NCBI RefSeq assembly: GCF_017873815.1
Contig: NZ_JAGGKQ010000002.1
Location: 1-64,000, forward strand
DNA length: 64,000 nt
Direction of reading: 5' to 3'
DNA from: Halorubrum alkaliphilum
GTDB taxonomy: Archaea > Halobacteriota > Halobacteria > Halobacteriales > Haloferacaceae
This document shows positions 15,612 through 24,727 of the stretch, in pieces. The notes beneath the pieces were generated by a model. It was given only the letters and a program-made list of their open reading frames with translations, had not been told where the DNA came from and ran no database searches. A program made the position numbers and the translations under genes. Every line of letters starts with the position of its first letter. Within the stretch, counting starts at the first letter, position 1.

Positions 15612-16061
15612 ATGACCGATCTCGACATCGATCTCGTCCTCGTGCCGGTGGACGGCAGCGACGCGTCCCACGAGGCGGTCGATTACGCCATCGGAATCGC
15701 CGAGGAGTACGGCGCTGCGGTCCACGCGCTGTACGTCCTCGACGAAGAAGTCGTCCGCGCGCTGGAATCGGGCGACACGGACGAGGCGGATGTCGCCGAC
15801 GACACGCAGTCGTTCACCGACTCCGTCATCCGCCGCGCGGAGGCCGTGGGCGTCGATCACGGGAACTCGATCGCGTACGGCTTCTCGACGGAGGTGAAGA
15901 CGGTCCATCCCGGGAGCGTCGTGCTCGACACGGCCGAGGAGCTCGAGGCGGACTTCATCGTCATCCCACGGGAGCCCGTTACCGGAGACCCGGGACAGGT
16001 GCTGGAGAAGGCGGCCGAATACGTGCTTCTGTACGCGAGCCAGCCGGTCCTCTCGGTGTGA
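15612..16061 (+). CDS. Universal stress protein (UspA family)
   Basis: 149 aa from the ATG at 15612; the open frame upstream is not part of the family. A CTTTTTG TATA-like element lies ~28 bp upstream. It begins with VLVPVDGSDASHEAVDYAI, the β1-α1 unit of USP folds, and ends with the usual QPVLSV strand. The ATP loop G-2X-G-9X-G(S/T) is not intact: EPVTGDPGQVLEKAAEYVLLYA stands at that place. Nucleotide binding is therefore uncertain. Stress function is inferred from the family. Confidence 0.8.
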   Translation: MTDLDIDLVLVPVDGSDASHEAVDYAIGIAEEYGAAVHALYVLDEEVVRALESGDTDEADVADDTQSFTDSVIRRAEAVGVDHGNSIAYGFSTEVKTVHPGSVVLDTAEELEADFIVIPREPVTGDPGQVLEKAAEYVLLYASQPVLSV

Positions 16062-16140
16062 TCGAGGAGACGAACCTCCCGCATCGATCGGTCCTCGGGG
16101 GCGACCCGAAACCCTTTCACGGCGAGCGTCCCCGCATCCG

Positions 16141-17019
16141 GTGATGCTCGAACGCCTCCCGTTTCTTCCCGAGGGAACGACGCTTCCCCCCCTTCCGTAC
16201 CTCGTCGTGACCCTCCTCGCCGGCGGAGCGGTCGCCGTCGCGCTCCACCGACGCCGACCCGAAGTCACGAGGGTACACGTTCTCGCACTAGTTCCGTGGA
16301 TCGCGCTCGGAGCCGCGTTACACGTCCTGTACGTCGTCGACGCGCTGCCGACGCTTTTCAGTCCGTTCGGCGGCTCTCCGACGGTGTACTTGGTCGTCGC
16401 GACGCTCGCCGGCGCGGTCTGGACCGTCGCCGACGCCGCCGGAACCGCGAGGGTGAGAGCCGTCGGAACCGACGACCCCGCGGCCGACGACTCTCTCCTC
16501 GACCGCGAGCGGGTACCCCTCCTGATCGCCGTCGCCGGAACCGTGCTCCTCGTTCCGGTCGTCGCCGCCGCGCTCGCGGGCGGCGTCTCGGGCACGGGCG
16601 GACGTTGGTCGTTCGTCGCACTCGTGGCGACCCTCCCGGTCACCGCCGTCGTCTGGCTCGGACTCACCCAGGCGAGTCCGGAAGCCGCAGTCACCGGCGG
16701 CGTCGGCGTCCTCGTCGTGTTCGGTCATACCCTCGACGGCGTCTCGACCGCGGTTGGCGTCACGCAACTCGGGTTCGGCGAGCGGACGCCCCTCTCTCAG
16801 ACCATCCTCGAACTTGGCGGCGTTCCCCCCGTGCCGCTGCTCGGCGAGGGGTGGGTGTTCCTGCTGGTCAAACTGGCCGTCGCGAGCGTCGTGGTCTACC
16901 TGTTCGCCCCGTACGTCCGCGAGGCACCGGGGGAGGGATCGCTGCTGTTGGGGTTCATCGCCGCGGTCGGGCTTGGCCCCGCCGTCCACAACCTTATCCT
17001 GTTCACCGTCGCGGCTTGA
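16141..17019 (+). CDS. DUF63 family membrane protein
   Basis: 292 aa from the GTG (an ATG follows at the next codon). About eight hydrophobic helices. DUF63-like features include a long segment beginning FLPEGTTLPPLPYLVVTLLAGG, GHTLDGVSTAVGV in the middle, and LAVASVVVYLF near the end. The family is archaeal and its function is unknown. The gene stands alone and converges on the DUF2150 gene. Confidence 0.75.
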   Translation: MMLERLPFLPEGTTLPPLPYLVVTLLAGGAVAVALHRRRPEVTRVHVLALVPWIALGAALHVLYVVDALPTLFSPFGGSPTVYLVVATLAGAVWTVADAAGTARVRAVGTDDPAADDSLLDRERVPLLIAVAGTVLLVPVVAAALAGGVSGTGGRWSFVALVATLPVTAVVWLGLTQASPEAAVTGGVGVLVVFGHTLDGVSTAVGVTQLGFGERTPLSQTILELGGVPPVPLLGEGWVFLLVKLAVASVVVYLFAPYVREAPGEGSLLLGFIAAVGLGPAVHNLILFTVAA

Positions 17020-17069
17020 CGCCGTCGAAAAGGAGATAGTCCTGCTGCCGCCGAAACGGGTCGGTTCGG

Positions 17070-17648
17070 TCAGTCCTCCTCGACGACCTCGGGGTCCTCG
17101 ATGGCCGACTGGAGGGAGTCGATCCCGTTGACCCACTCCGAAACGAGACCGTACTCCAACTCCTCGACGAGATCGATGTCGAGGTGGTGGCCGCCGATGA
17201 CCCGCGTTCCGGCCTGTACGACGTAGCCGAGCGCGGCGTCGAGGTCCTCGTCGGCCTCGGCGTCGGCCGCAGCCTCGATGAACTCCGCGACGTCGCCGTC
17301 GACGACGCCGCCCACGACGAACTCCTCGGCGGCGTAGAACACGGGCACGAGCGAGGTCTGGACGCCGTCGATCAGCATGGTCTTGTCCTCGTCGTCCAGC
17401 GAGACCTCGGCGAGGACGATGTCGCTGACCCCGCGGATCTCCTCGACCGCGCGCTCCTCGTCGATACGGCCGTCTTCGAGCGCCGCCAGCACCTTCGCGA
17501 CCGCAATGGCGGCGTCGTCCTGGAGGTTCAACAGGAGTCGAGCGGAGTCCTCGTTTTCGGGGTCGAGCTCCTCCTCGGCGAGCCTGTCGAGCCAGTTCTG
17601 CCAGCGCTCCTCGGAGTAGAACGTCTCAACGGCGTCATCCTCGGTCAT
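17070..17648 (-). CDS. DUF2150 family protein
   Basis: 192 aa from the ATG at 17648; another ATG nine codons upstream is less likely, since family members start near MTEDDAVETFYSEERWQNW. The protein is soluble, helical and strongly acidic (about a quarter Asp+Glu). It is an archaeal family of unknown function. The next gene on the same strand (TatD-like) ends 100 bp upstream of it. Confidence 0.7.
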   Translation of the reverse strand: MTEDDAVETFYSEERWQNWLDRLAEEELDPENEDSARLLLNLQDDAAIAVAKVLAALEDGRIDEERAVEEIRGVSDIVLAEVSLDDEDKTMLIDGVQTSLVPVFYAAEEFVVGGVVDGDVAEFIEAAADAEADEDLDAALGYVVQAGTRVIGGHHLDIDLVEELEYGLVSEWVNGIDSLQSAIEDPEVVEED

Positions 17649-17747
17649 GTCCAATATCTCTCCCGGACTACTCAAAGGCCTTTCCTATCACCGTTCGCCG
17701 CGAGACGCCGTCACACCCTTCCGAGAGCTCCGATCGGCGACGCCGTG

Positions 17748-18614
17748 TCAGCGCGTCTCGGGATCCGCGAGCGTGGCTTCGGTGTCGATCCCGTACACCG
17801 CGGCGGGCGTCTCCACGTGTGCCCGGCGGACCGCCTCGTCGTACCCCTCCTCCAGCAGCCAGCGAACCCGCCGCGGGACCGTCTTCGGACCGAGCACCAT
17901 TCCCGGCTTCTCCGGATCGTCGACGAAGTCCGTCTCCATCAGGAACGGCTCGCCGGACTCGACGGCGCGTTCGAGCCGATCACGGTCGCTCATCACGCTC
18001 GGCACGACCCCCTCCAGCCGCCCGGCTGCGTAGTGTTTCACCACGCGACCGGGGTCGAGCCCGACCGCCTCGGCCGTCTCCGCGAGGTCGGTGAGGTCCT
18101 CGGTCGCCTCCGTGTGGAGCTGTACCGCACAGCCGACCTCGGCCGCGCGCTCGAAGGCGGTCCGCGTCACCGCGTTCGACGCCTCCCACACCGCATCGGT
18201 CACGTCGTAGTGGGGGCGACCGGACTTCAACGCGAGCGCACGGCCGTCCGCGACGTACTCGCTCGCGACCTCGATCCCGCCCGCCATCAACTCCCGCGCT
18301 TCCTCCGGCGAGAACCCCCGTTCGTCGACGAGCCGGCTTATCAGGCCGGGATGGACGCCGAGGACGGGCCAGGCCCGTCCCGGAAGGACGTCGGTCGCGT
18401 CGTCGACGGCGTCGATCGTCTCCTCGAACACTGCCTGGAAGTCCTCGGGCTCGTCCGGCTCGACGCCGAGGTGCCAGGAGGGTTTGTTGACGACGAGCAG
18501 ATGCGTGCCGCCGAGTCGAACGAACTCGTTGACGGCGTCGATCCCCTGCCCGTGTCGCGGATCGAGGTGGAGGTGGTCGTCCAATACGGGCGTATCAAGG
18601 TCGGGTTCGCTCAT
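17748..18614 (-). CDS. TatD-like metal-dependent hydrolase
   Basis: 288 aa from the ATG at 18614; the frame continues upstream through 20-bp repeats that are not coding. TIM-barrel amidohydrolase features: VLDDHLHLD near the N-terminus (HxH metal pair), VLGVHPG, a metal Glu region, LHTEATED, VVKHYA and MSD/METDFVDDP towards the end. The family includes TatD nucleases. The haloarchaeal members are of unproven substrate. Confidence 0.78.
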   Translation of the reverse strand: MSEPDLDTPVLDDHLHLDPRHGQGIDAVNEFVRLGGTHLLVVNKPSWHLGVEPDEPEDFQAVFEETIDAVDDATDVLPGRAWPVLGVHPGLISRLVDERGFSPEEARELMAGGIEVASEYVADGRALALKSGRPHYDVTDAVWEASNAVTRTAFERAAEVGCAVQLHTEATEDLTDLAETAEAVGLDPGRVVKHYAAGRLEGVVPSVMSDRDRLERAVESGEPFLMETDFVDDPEKPGMVLGPKTVPRRVRWLLEEGYDEAVRRAHVETPAAVYGIDTEATLADPETR

Positions 18615-18660
18615 GTCCCGGATCGCGGTCCGGGAGCGGATATGCGTTCCGTGCCGTCGC

Positions 18661-18709
18661 GTTCGGATCCCCGTCGCCGCGTTCGGATCCCCGTCGCCGC
18701 GTTCGGATC
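18661..18709. repeat. 20-bp tandem repeat upstream of the TatD-like gene
   Basis: GTTCGGATCCCCGTCGCCGC is repeated exactly at 18661 and 18681, with a partial third unit at 18701. It lies in the divergent spacer between the TatD-like gene and the gene at 18791. Confidence 0.85.
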
Positions 18710-18790
18710 GCACCGACCACACGAGTCCACTCCCGCCCGGCGCTCGTAGCCGGCGGAAAGCCTCTTGACGGTGGTGGTCGAACTCCGGAC

Positions 18791-19294
18791 ATGCGCCGCC
18801 CGCTCCTCGTCGTCACGCTCGTCGTGCTTGGCGGCCTGCTGATGGCGAACCCGCTGTACCTCCCGATCGCCCTCGACGAGCCGACCACCGGGTACTCCCA
18901 CGCGGTCCAGCCGATCGAGTCCGATCTCGTCGCCGCCGACGCCGACGTCGTCGACCGGGCCGATCTCGACCCCGAAACCCGCGAGGCGTTCGATCGCGCG
19001 CGAGACTCGCCGGAGGGCGGATTCACCGTCGAGGACCCCGATGAGCGGGTCGGTTCCCTGCCGTATCCCGCGGAGCCGACGACCGGCGACGGGATCCTCG
19101 TCGTCGCCGACGGGAACGACCGCTACGAGTTCTGGACCCGGACGGTCGAGCAGGAGCCCGGATCGACGGTCGTCCAGCGGCTTCTCGTCCAGCCGGTCGG
19201 GTTCCTCGTCGGGTTCCTCTCGCTTGTCGCCGCCGTCGCGGTCGCGATCCGGGGGCGGAACGGCGACGCTCCGGCGGACGCCGACGGCGACTGA
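18791..19294 (+). CDS. Hypothetical membrane-anchored protein
   Basis: 167 aa. It has a signal-anchor-like N-terminal helix (VVTLVVLGGLLMANPLYLP), an acidic extracytoplasmic domain (~30-130) and a C-terminal helix QPVGFLVGFLSLVAAVAVAI with a short charged tail. No Cys and no recognised domain. It is followed 57 bp later by the HTTM gene on the same strand, so the two may be co-expressed. Confidence 0.55.
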   Translation: MRRPLLVVTLVVLGGLLMANPLYLPIALDEPTTGYSHAVQPIESDLVAADADVVDRADLDPETREAFDRARDSPEGGFTVEDPDERVGSLPYPAEPTTGDGILVVADGNDRYEFWTRTVEQEPGSTVVQRLLVQPVGFLVGFLSLVAAVAVAIRGRNGDAPADADGD

Positions 19295-19351
19295 GCCGTA
19301 TCCGCCGGACGCAACACCTATGTCCGCCCCGTAACGACGGATCCGACGTCG

Positions 19352-21010
19352 ATGGTCTCCCGCCCGAGTCCGGACGAAACACGACGGGGTGCCGGGGCGA
19401 TCGCTCGGGGGGTCGCGGCCGGTGTCCGTGAGCGCGTCCGGATCGACACCCGGTCGCTCGCGGCGTTCCGGGTCGCGCTCGGACTCTTGATCGTCGCGGA
19501 CGTCCTCCTCCGGTCGCGGAACCTGACGTACTTTTACACCGACGACGGGGTCGTTCCCGTCGAGTTGGCCGTCGCCGCGGAGCCCGCCGCGGCCTACTCC
19601 CCGTACGCCTTCGTGACCTCGCCCCGCGGCGTCGCCGTCCTGTTCGCGGTCACCGCGCTGGTCGGCGTCGCGCTCGCGGTCGGCTACTACACCCGGCCGA
19701 TGACGCTCGTCGCGCTCGTCCTCGTCGTCTCGCTGGACGCGCGCAATCCGTTCGTGTTGAGCTTCGCCGACGTGCTGTTCGCGACGCTCGTCGCGCTCGC
19801 CGTCCTCCTCCCGCTCGGCGAGCGGTGGTCGATCGACGCGGTCGCCGCCGACCGTCCGCGCCGGGAGTCGGTCGCGAGCGCCGCGACCGCGCTCGTGCTC
19901 GCACAGATGGTTGTCATGTACGTCGTTAACGGGTATCACAAGACGACATCGGAGCTGTGGCGGTCGGGTGAGGCGGCCGTCCTGATCCTCGGGATAGACG
20001 AGATCACCTTTCTCTTCGGGGACGCGTTGCGGGCGGCTCCCGACCTCCTCCGGCTCGGAGGGCTCGTCTGGCTCGCCATGCTGTGTCTCGCGTGGCTCCT
20101 CCTCGCCGTTCGTGACCGCCCGCGACACCTGTTTGTGGCCGCGTTCGCGATCGCACACCTCTCGATGGCGCTCACCGTCCGGATCGGCGCGTTCTCGTAC
20201 GTCTGTCTCGCCGGGTTGCTGCTGTTCCTTCAGGGCTCGGCGTGGACGGATCTCCGACGCGCCGGGCGGGGGATCGGCCTGCGGGTCGATGCGCTCGACT
20301 CCCGTCTCGCTCCGGTTCGCGACCGTTTTATAGGGGCTCGCGACCGCCTCGTCGCGCTCGCCGGTCGCGCCCCTCGTCCGACGACGACCGTTCCCTCCCG
20401 AGCGCTCGCGGCCCTCCGCCGCCGGCTTCCGGATCCGGTCGCTCCACACGCGCTCGTCGTCGTCGCGGTCGCGGGCGTCGCAACCGTCCTGCTCGTCGCC
20501 GGCGGGCTCTCGGCCGTCGGCGTCCTCGACGACGACACCCCGAACGCGGAGGTCGAGGCGGGGGCGAACGCGCTCGTCGAGTTCCAGACCGACTGGTCGA
20601 TATTCGCGCCGGTCCCGCGAACGACCGATCGATACTACGTGTTCCCGGCGCGGACGACCGACGGGTCGTTGGTCGACGCCTACAACGACCGGGAACTCTC
20701 GTACGACCGACCACACGCGACGCTCCAGCACCAGCACGCGACCTACCGCGAACGGTTCTACATGGTCTCCGTGTTCAATGACGACGAGCCGGTCGATCGG
20801 TACCTCGCGGACGACCTCTGTGAGACGTATCGAACTGGCGACGGCGCGTCGCTCGTCGGGATCGAGCTGTACGTCGTAACGGAGGGCATAACCCGGGAGA
20901 CGATCGATGACCCCGGCGCACGCGACCGATCGTTCTCCCAAGGACTCGCGTACGACTGCGAGAACGGCGACGGAGACCCGATTCCGCCGCCGCCATCGGG
21001 GAGCCACTGA
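19352..21010 (+). CDS. HTTM-domain membrane protein
   Basis: 552 aa with about eight to ten hydrophobic helices in residues 35-315. These match the HTTM fold of vitamin-K-dependent gamma-carboxylase relatives: RSLAAFRVALGLLIVADVLLR, FYTDDGVVP, VVNGYHKTTSELWRSG. A second part (330-552) contains one helix near 370-390 and an extracytoplasmic domain with FQTDWSIFAPVPRTTDRYY. In archaea no carboxylase activity is established. The acidic C-terminus is typical of halophiles. Confidence 0.7.
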   Translation: MVSRPSPDETRRGAGAIARGVAAGVRERVRIDTRSLAAFRVALGLLIVADVLLRSRNLTYFYTDDGVVPVELAVAAEPAAAYSPYAFVTSPRGVAVLFAVTALVGVALAVGYYTRPMTLVALVLVVSLDARNPFVLSFADVLFATLVALAVLLPLGERWSIDAVAADRPRRESVASAATALVLAQMVVMYVVNGYHKTTSELWRSGEAAVLILGIDEITFLFGDALRAAPDLLRLGGLVWLAMLCLAWLLLAVRDRPRHLFVAAFAIAHLSMALTVRIGAFSYVCLAGLLLFLQGSAWTDLRRAGRGIGLRVDALDSRLAPVRDRFIGARDRLVALAGRAPRPTTTVPSRALAALRRRLPDPVAPHALVVVAVAGVATVLLVAGGLSAVGVLDDDTPNAEVEAGANALVEFQTDWSIFAPVPRTTDRYYVFPARTTDGSLVDAYNDRELSYDRPHATLQHQHATYRERFYMVSVFNDDEPVDRYLADDLCETYRTGDGASLVGIELYVVTEGITRETIDDPGARDRSFSQGLAYDCENGDGDPIPPPPSGSH

Positions 21011-21026
21011 CCGGGACGAAAGCCAG

Positions 21027-21899
21027 CTACCGTTTCGAGTCGTCGTCGCTGTCGCCGTCAGCCGCGCCGTCGCTGTCGCCGTCAGCCGCGCCGTCGCTGT
21101 CGCCGTCAGCCGCGCCGTCGCTGTCGCCGTCTTCGTCGCCGGTGGCGACCTCGTCTAAGCGTTTCTCGACCGTTTCGTCGACGGTCTCCTCGACCGTTTC
21201 TTCGACCGTTTCATCGACTGTTTCCTTCACCGTCTCCTCGACCGTCTCGCCCACGGTTTCATCGACTGTCTCCTCAACGGTCTCCTTCACCGTCTCGCCC
21301 ACGGTTTCATCGACTGTCTCCTCAACGGTCTCCTTCACCGTCTCATCGACGGTCTCATCCACCGTTTCCTTGACCGTTTCCTCGACCGTTTCCTCGACGG
21401 TCTCGTCCACGGTCTTTTCGACGGTCTCCTCCACCGTCTTCTCGACATCCTCGGACACCTTCTCGACGGTCTCCTCGACGTCCTTCGTCACCTCACTGAC
21501 GGTCTCCTCGACCTCCTCCGAGACCTTGCCGACGCTCTCGTCGACGGCCTCCTCGACTTCCTCGGCACGGGGCCGCCGATCGACCCGGTCGTTCACCGCT
21601 TCGAGCCGGTCGATGACCTCGTCGACTTCGGTTTTGAGCGTCTCCTCGACGTTCTCGGTGACCTCCTCGGTCATCCACTCCGGATCGAACCTCGCCATCT
21701 TCCAGGTGACGTGGACGACGTACGACACGAGCACGCCAAGGCCGAACGCACCGCCGACGGTGCTGCCGACGAACTGGAAGAGGACGACCGCGACGAATAT
21801 CAACAGCCCGTACGCCAAGTCGACGAGGAAGTCGACCCGATTCGGATTCACTGACGCGTTCCTCCGCGTGTTGCGAACGTTCCGATCATTTCTGTTCAC
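21027..21899 (-). CDS. Membrane-anchored protein with V-x-E-T tetrad repeats
   Basis: 290 aa with a GTG start at 21899; a second GTG at 21851 is possible because CGTATACG abuts the first. Hydrophobic helices lie at about 24-42 and 44-66. A long charged helix (70-150) follows, then about two dozen tetrads of the form VEET/VDET/VKET (150-248) with Val at every fourth position. The tail repeats DGDSDGAA three times. Two exact 48-bp DNA copies (21243-21290 and 21291-21338) show recent expansion. A long cytoplasmic coil or rod is likely. Function unknown. Confidence 0.6.
   Translation of the reverse strand: MNRNDRNVRNTRRNASVNPNRVDFLVDLAYGLLIFVAVVLFQFVGSTVGGAFGLGVLVSYVVHVTWKMARFDPEWMTEEVTENVEETLKTEVDEVIDRLEAVNDRVDRRPRAEEVEEAVDESVGKVSEEVEETVSEVTKDVEETVEKVSEDVEKTVEETVEKTVDETVEETVEETVKETVDETVDETVKETVEETVDETVGETVKETVEETVDETVGETVEETVKETVDETVEETVEETVDETVEKRLDEVATGDEDGDSDGAADGDSDGAADGDSDGAADGDSDDDSKR
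21243..21338. repeat. Exact 48-bp tandem duplication inside the tetrad-repeat gene
   Basis: The sequence starting CGTCTCGCCCACGGTTTCAT at 21243 is repeated without a change from 21291. It encodes four tetrads (16 residues) and keeps the reading frame. Confidence 0.9.
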
Positions 21900-21950
21900 G
21901 TATACGTTCCCGCCCCAGCCGGTAATACCGATCGTTTCCGACGCCGAGCG

Positions 21951-22973
21951 CTACGTTCGAGGATCGGTGGCCGACGCGTCGGATTCGAGCGCTCGCCGCG
22001 TCGACTCGTCGACCCGCACGAGATGACACAGCGGGTTGCCGGGATAGACGACCGGGTTCTCGAGGACGCCGATGAGCAGGCCGGTAAAGGGCGCTTCGAC
22101 GCCAATCGGGTCCTCCTTGAACGGGTTCGTGATCGTCGCGATCCGGTCGCCTTTATGTACCAGCGACCCGCTCTCGTAGTGGGTGTCCACGATCCCCCCG
22201 GCGTCCGCCCGGAGCCACGTCTTCTCGCCGGACCCGGCGACGAGCGTCCGCCAGCCGGGCCAGCGGACGGCCTCGCGTTCCAGCAGGCCGTACTCGGCGA
22301 ACACCGAGCGGACGCCCGCGAGCGCGTCGTCGATGAGATTGCGCTGGAACCGGTGCGCCTCGCCCATCTCGATCGTGATCGTCGGGATCCCGTCGTCGGT
22401 CGCCTCGCCGCGCAGGGTGCCGCTCGTTCCCTCGCTGTCGATGACGACGCTCGACCCGAACGCCATCGCGAGCCGATGAACGCCCTCATCGGCCATGTCG
22501 CCCCGAACGTGGAGCATGTTGGTTCGTCCGCGCGTCGAGGTGTGGAAGTCGAGTCCGAAGTCGCACGGCTCGATGAAGTTCGTGTAGATCCGGTGGGCCA
22601 TCCGCTTTGAGCTCGTCGACCCAGGTCTCCCGGGAAACGACCGGTTCAGGTCCCGGTCGTACACCGGGAGATATCGCTGTTGGGCCAGAAAACCGGGCAC
22701 GTTGAGCACAGGGAGACAGACGAGGGTGCCGGCAAGCGCCGAGAGGTCCCACTCGTGGGCCACCTCGCGGACGACCTCGATGCCGTTCAACTCGTCCCCG
22801 TGGGAGGCCGCCGAGAGGAAGATCGTCGGTCCGTCATGCTCACCGTTGATGATCGTCACGGGGATCCGAACCGGATCGCCGAGATACGTCTCGCTTATCC
22901 CGTACCGGACGTTCTGCGTCTCGCCGGGGGCGACCGCGCCGCCGTTGTACGTGAAGGCCCGGTCGTCGTCCAT
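21951..22973 (-). CDS. Succinylglutamate desuccinylase/aspartoacylase family hydrolase
   Basis: 340 aa zinc carboxypeptidase-fold enzyme. Zinc ligands are seen in SAASHGDELNG near residues 55-65 (HxxE), with a later His in LDFHTSTRGR. RDLNRSFPG is the substrate Arg/Asn loop, and TIEMGEAHRF contains the catalytic Glu. The C-terminal β-domain (250-320) includes PFTGLLIGVLENPVVYPG. The family cleaves acyl-amino acids, but the substrate is not determinable here. GTTTATATATG about 30 bp upstream of the ATG gives a leaderless promoter. Confidence 0.85.
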   Translation of the reverse strand: MDDDRAFTYNGGAVAPGETQNVRYGISETYLGDPVRIPVTIINGEHDGPTIFLSAASHGDELNGIEVVREVAHEWDLSALAGTLVCLPVLNVPGFLAQQRYLPVYDRDLNRSFPGRPGSTSSKRMAHRIYTNFIEPCDFGLDFHTSTRGRTNMLHVRGDMADEGVHRLAMAFGSSVVIDSEGTSGTLRGEATDDGIPTITIEMGEAHRFQRNLIDDALAGVRSVFAEYGLLEREAVRWPGWRTLVAGSGEKTWLRADAGGIVDTHYESGSLVHKGDRIATITNPFKEDPIGVEAPFTGLLIGVLENPVVYPGNPLCHLVRVDESTRRALESDASATDPRT

Positions 22974-23294
22974 ATCTCACGTCAGCAGTGGCTGGGGTTT
23001 ATATATGACGGGACCGGCCGAGCGTCACTTCTGCTGAACGGCTGCGGAAGTGGGTAGATCGATGCGGGATGGAGGTTGTTTATAAGTGGCAAGCAAAGGT
23101 GCCGACGGGAGTTTATTGCGTTCATCACTGCCGCCCGAACATCTCTTAAACACGCTCTCGTCGCTCTCGTCGCTCTCGTCGCTCTCGATCCGAGCGATCC
23201 GAGCGATCCGCCCTCACGATCGAGTCTCTCTGTCGGCCGCTCGGCGGCTTCCGTTTGGCGTACAGTTTAGTGGTCCCCGAGGGTGGGTTCGATC
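22974..23294. other. Divergent spacer between the AstE-like and oxidoreductase genes
   Basis: This spacer holds the minus-strand promoter TTTATATATGA (22998-23008). GTTTATAAGTGG at 23078-23089 is the same box type found upstream of the hairpin element at 28844. It also has a 9-bp repeat tract at 23154-23207 and a TATA-like GTTTAG near 23266. No gene is visible. Confidence 0.5.
23154..23207. repeat. 9-bp repeat tract
   Basis: Three exact GCTCTCGTC units and one GCTCTCGAT are followed by two CCGAGCGAT units, all in 9-bp register. Confidence 0.8.
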
Positions 23295-24335
23295 ATGAAG
23301 GCCATCCAGTTCGGTTCCCACGGCGACCGAGACGTGATCGAGTACGGGGAGTTCCCCGACCCGGAGCCCGCCCGCGGAGAGGTACTCTTCGATGTCAAAG
23401 CAGGCGCGCTGAACCACCTCGATATCTGGACCCGACGCGGGCTCCCGGGGATCGATCTGGAGATGCCGCATATCCCCGGCAGCGACGCCGCCGGCGTCGT
23501 CGAGGCGGTCGGCGAGGACGTGACCCGGTTCGAGCCGGGCGACCACGTCGCCGTCAGTGCCGGCGTCGCCTGCGGCGAGTGTGAGTTCTGTCGAAACGGC
23601 GAGGCGTCGTTGTGTACCTCCTTTCACATCATCGGTGAGCACGTCCGCGGGGTCCACGCCGAGCGCGCGGCCGTGCCCGCGAGCAACCTCGTTCCCGTCC
23701 CTGACGGCGTCGACTGGGCGGTCGCCGGCTCCGTCTCGCTCGTCTTCCAGACCGCATGGCGAATGTTACAGACCCGCGCCGACGTCGAGGCCGGGGAGAC
23801 GGTGCTCGTGCTCGGCGCGTCCGGCGGGGTCGGTCACGCCGCGGTCCAGATCGCGGACCACGCCGGCTGTGAGGTGTTCGCGACCGCCTCGACCGAGGAG
23901 AAGCTCTCACACGCCGAGGACTGTGGAGCCGACCACGTCATCGACTACGAGACGAACGACTTCGCCGCGGAGATCGCCGAGTTGACGGGAAAACGCGGCG
24001 TCGATGTCGTCGTCGACCACGTCGGCGAAGCCACGTATCCGGACTCGTTGAAGTCGCTGGCGAAGGGGGGCCGCCTCGTCACCTGCGGAGCCACCACCGG
24101 CCCGAACCCCGGTGCCGGGCTCAACCGGATCTTCTGGAACCAGCTGTCCGTGCTCGGCTCTACCATGGCGACGCCCGGCGAAGTCGACGACGTCCTCGAA
24201 CTCGTCTGGGACGGCACCTTCGAGCCGCGGATCCGCGAGACGCTCCCGATGAGCGAAGCCCCGCGGGCACACGAGCTGATCGAGAACCGTGAGGGATTTG
24301 GGAAAGTGGTCGTAAAACCCGACAGTGAGTTCTGA
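23295..24335 (+). CDS. Zinc-binding alcohol dehydrogenase/quinone reductase family oxidoreductase
   Basis: 346 aa from the ATG at 23295; the GTG at 23283 is less likely. Medium-chain dehydrogenase: a GroES-like domain with the structural-zinc Cys cluster CGECEFCRNGEASLC (residues ~95-109), and a Rossmann domain with LVLGASGGVGHAAVQ. At the catalytic-zinc position ALNHLDIW replaces the usual Cys, as in quinone-reductase-like members. NADPH-dependent reduction is expected; the substrate is unknown. It overlaps the next gene by 11 bp. Confidence 0.82.
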   Translation: MKAIQFGSHGDRDVIEYGEFPDPEPARGEVLFDVKAGALNHLDIWTRRGLPGIDLEMPHIPGSDAAGVVEAVGEDVTRFEPGDHVAVSAGVACGECEFCRNGEASLCTSFHIIGEHVRGVHAERAAVPASNLVPVPDGVDWAVAGSVSLVFQTAWRMLQTRADVEAGETVLVLGASGGVGHAAVQIADHAGCEVFATASTEEKLSHAEDCGADHVIDYETNDFAAEIAELTGKRGVDVVVDHVGEATYPDSLKSLAKGGRLVTCGATTGPNPGAGLNRIFWNQLSVLGSTMATPGEVDDVLELVWDGTFEPRIRETLPMSEAPRAHELIENREGFGKVVVKPDSEF

Positions 24336-24669
24336 CACCGACACGGACGGCGGATACGTCCACGCTCCCGGCTCCGACGGAACGGAGCCCGACGTCGACG
24401 AGGGGGAACCCGATGTCGACGAGCGGAAATCCGACCCCGACGGAACCGAACCGAACCCCGACGGGTTCGGCCGAAGGGGGTGGGTTCTGACGGGCGTTCT
24501 CCTGATGTGTGTGCTCGTTATCCCGGGAGTCATCTACGCGTACCCGTACGCGGCCGGCTCGTTCGGGCTCACTTTCTTTGGGACGTATCTGGTGTTACCG
24601 TTGATCCCGGCGCTGCTGCTCGGACTCGTCGCCGTCTGGTCGATGACTGCGGCGACGGCGGACGAGTAG
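24325..24669 (+). CDS. Small haloarchaeal membrane protein
   Basis: 114 aa with a GTG start inside the end of the oxidoreductase gene (11-bp overlap), suggesting co-translation. The first ~48 residues are acidic and low-complexity (DGTEPDVDEGEPDVDE). Two hydrophobic helices follow: WVLTGVLLMCVLVIPGVIY and FGTYLVLPLIPALLLGLVAV. No family recognised. Confidence 0.6.
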   Translation: MSSDTDTDGGYVHAPGSDGTEPDVDEGEPDVDERKSDPDGTEPNPDGFGRRGWVLTGVLLMCVLVIPGVIYAYPYAAGSFGLTFFGTYLVLPLIPALLLGLVAVWSMTAATADE

Positions 24670-24727
24670 CCCGAGGAGCGCGGCGACGAACGACAACCGT
24701 TTTGAACGGCCCTATCGGATGAGAGAT

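Noticed and set aside
18611-21007. 798-codon minus-strand frame opposite the HTTM gene
   Set aside because: Arg/Asp/Glu-rich shadow of a membrane protein gene. It spans two unrelated genes and the 20-bp repeats.
21142-22026. Ser/Thr/Val-rich plus-strand frame opposite the tetrad-repeat gene
   Set aside because: It is the mirror of the VEET repeat (read as STVS repeats). The minus-strand reading has membrane helices, acidic composition and a sensible start, so it is preferred.
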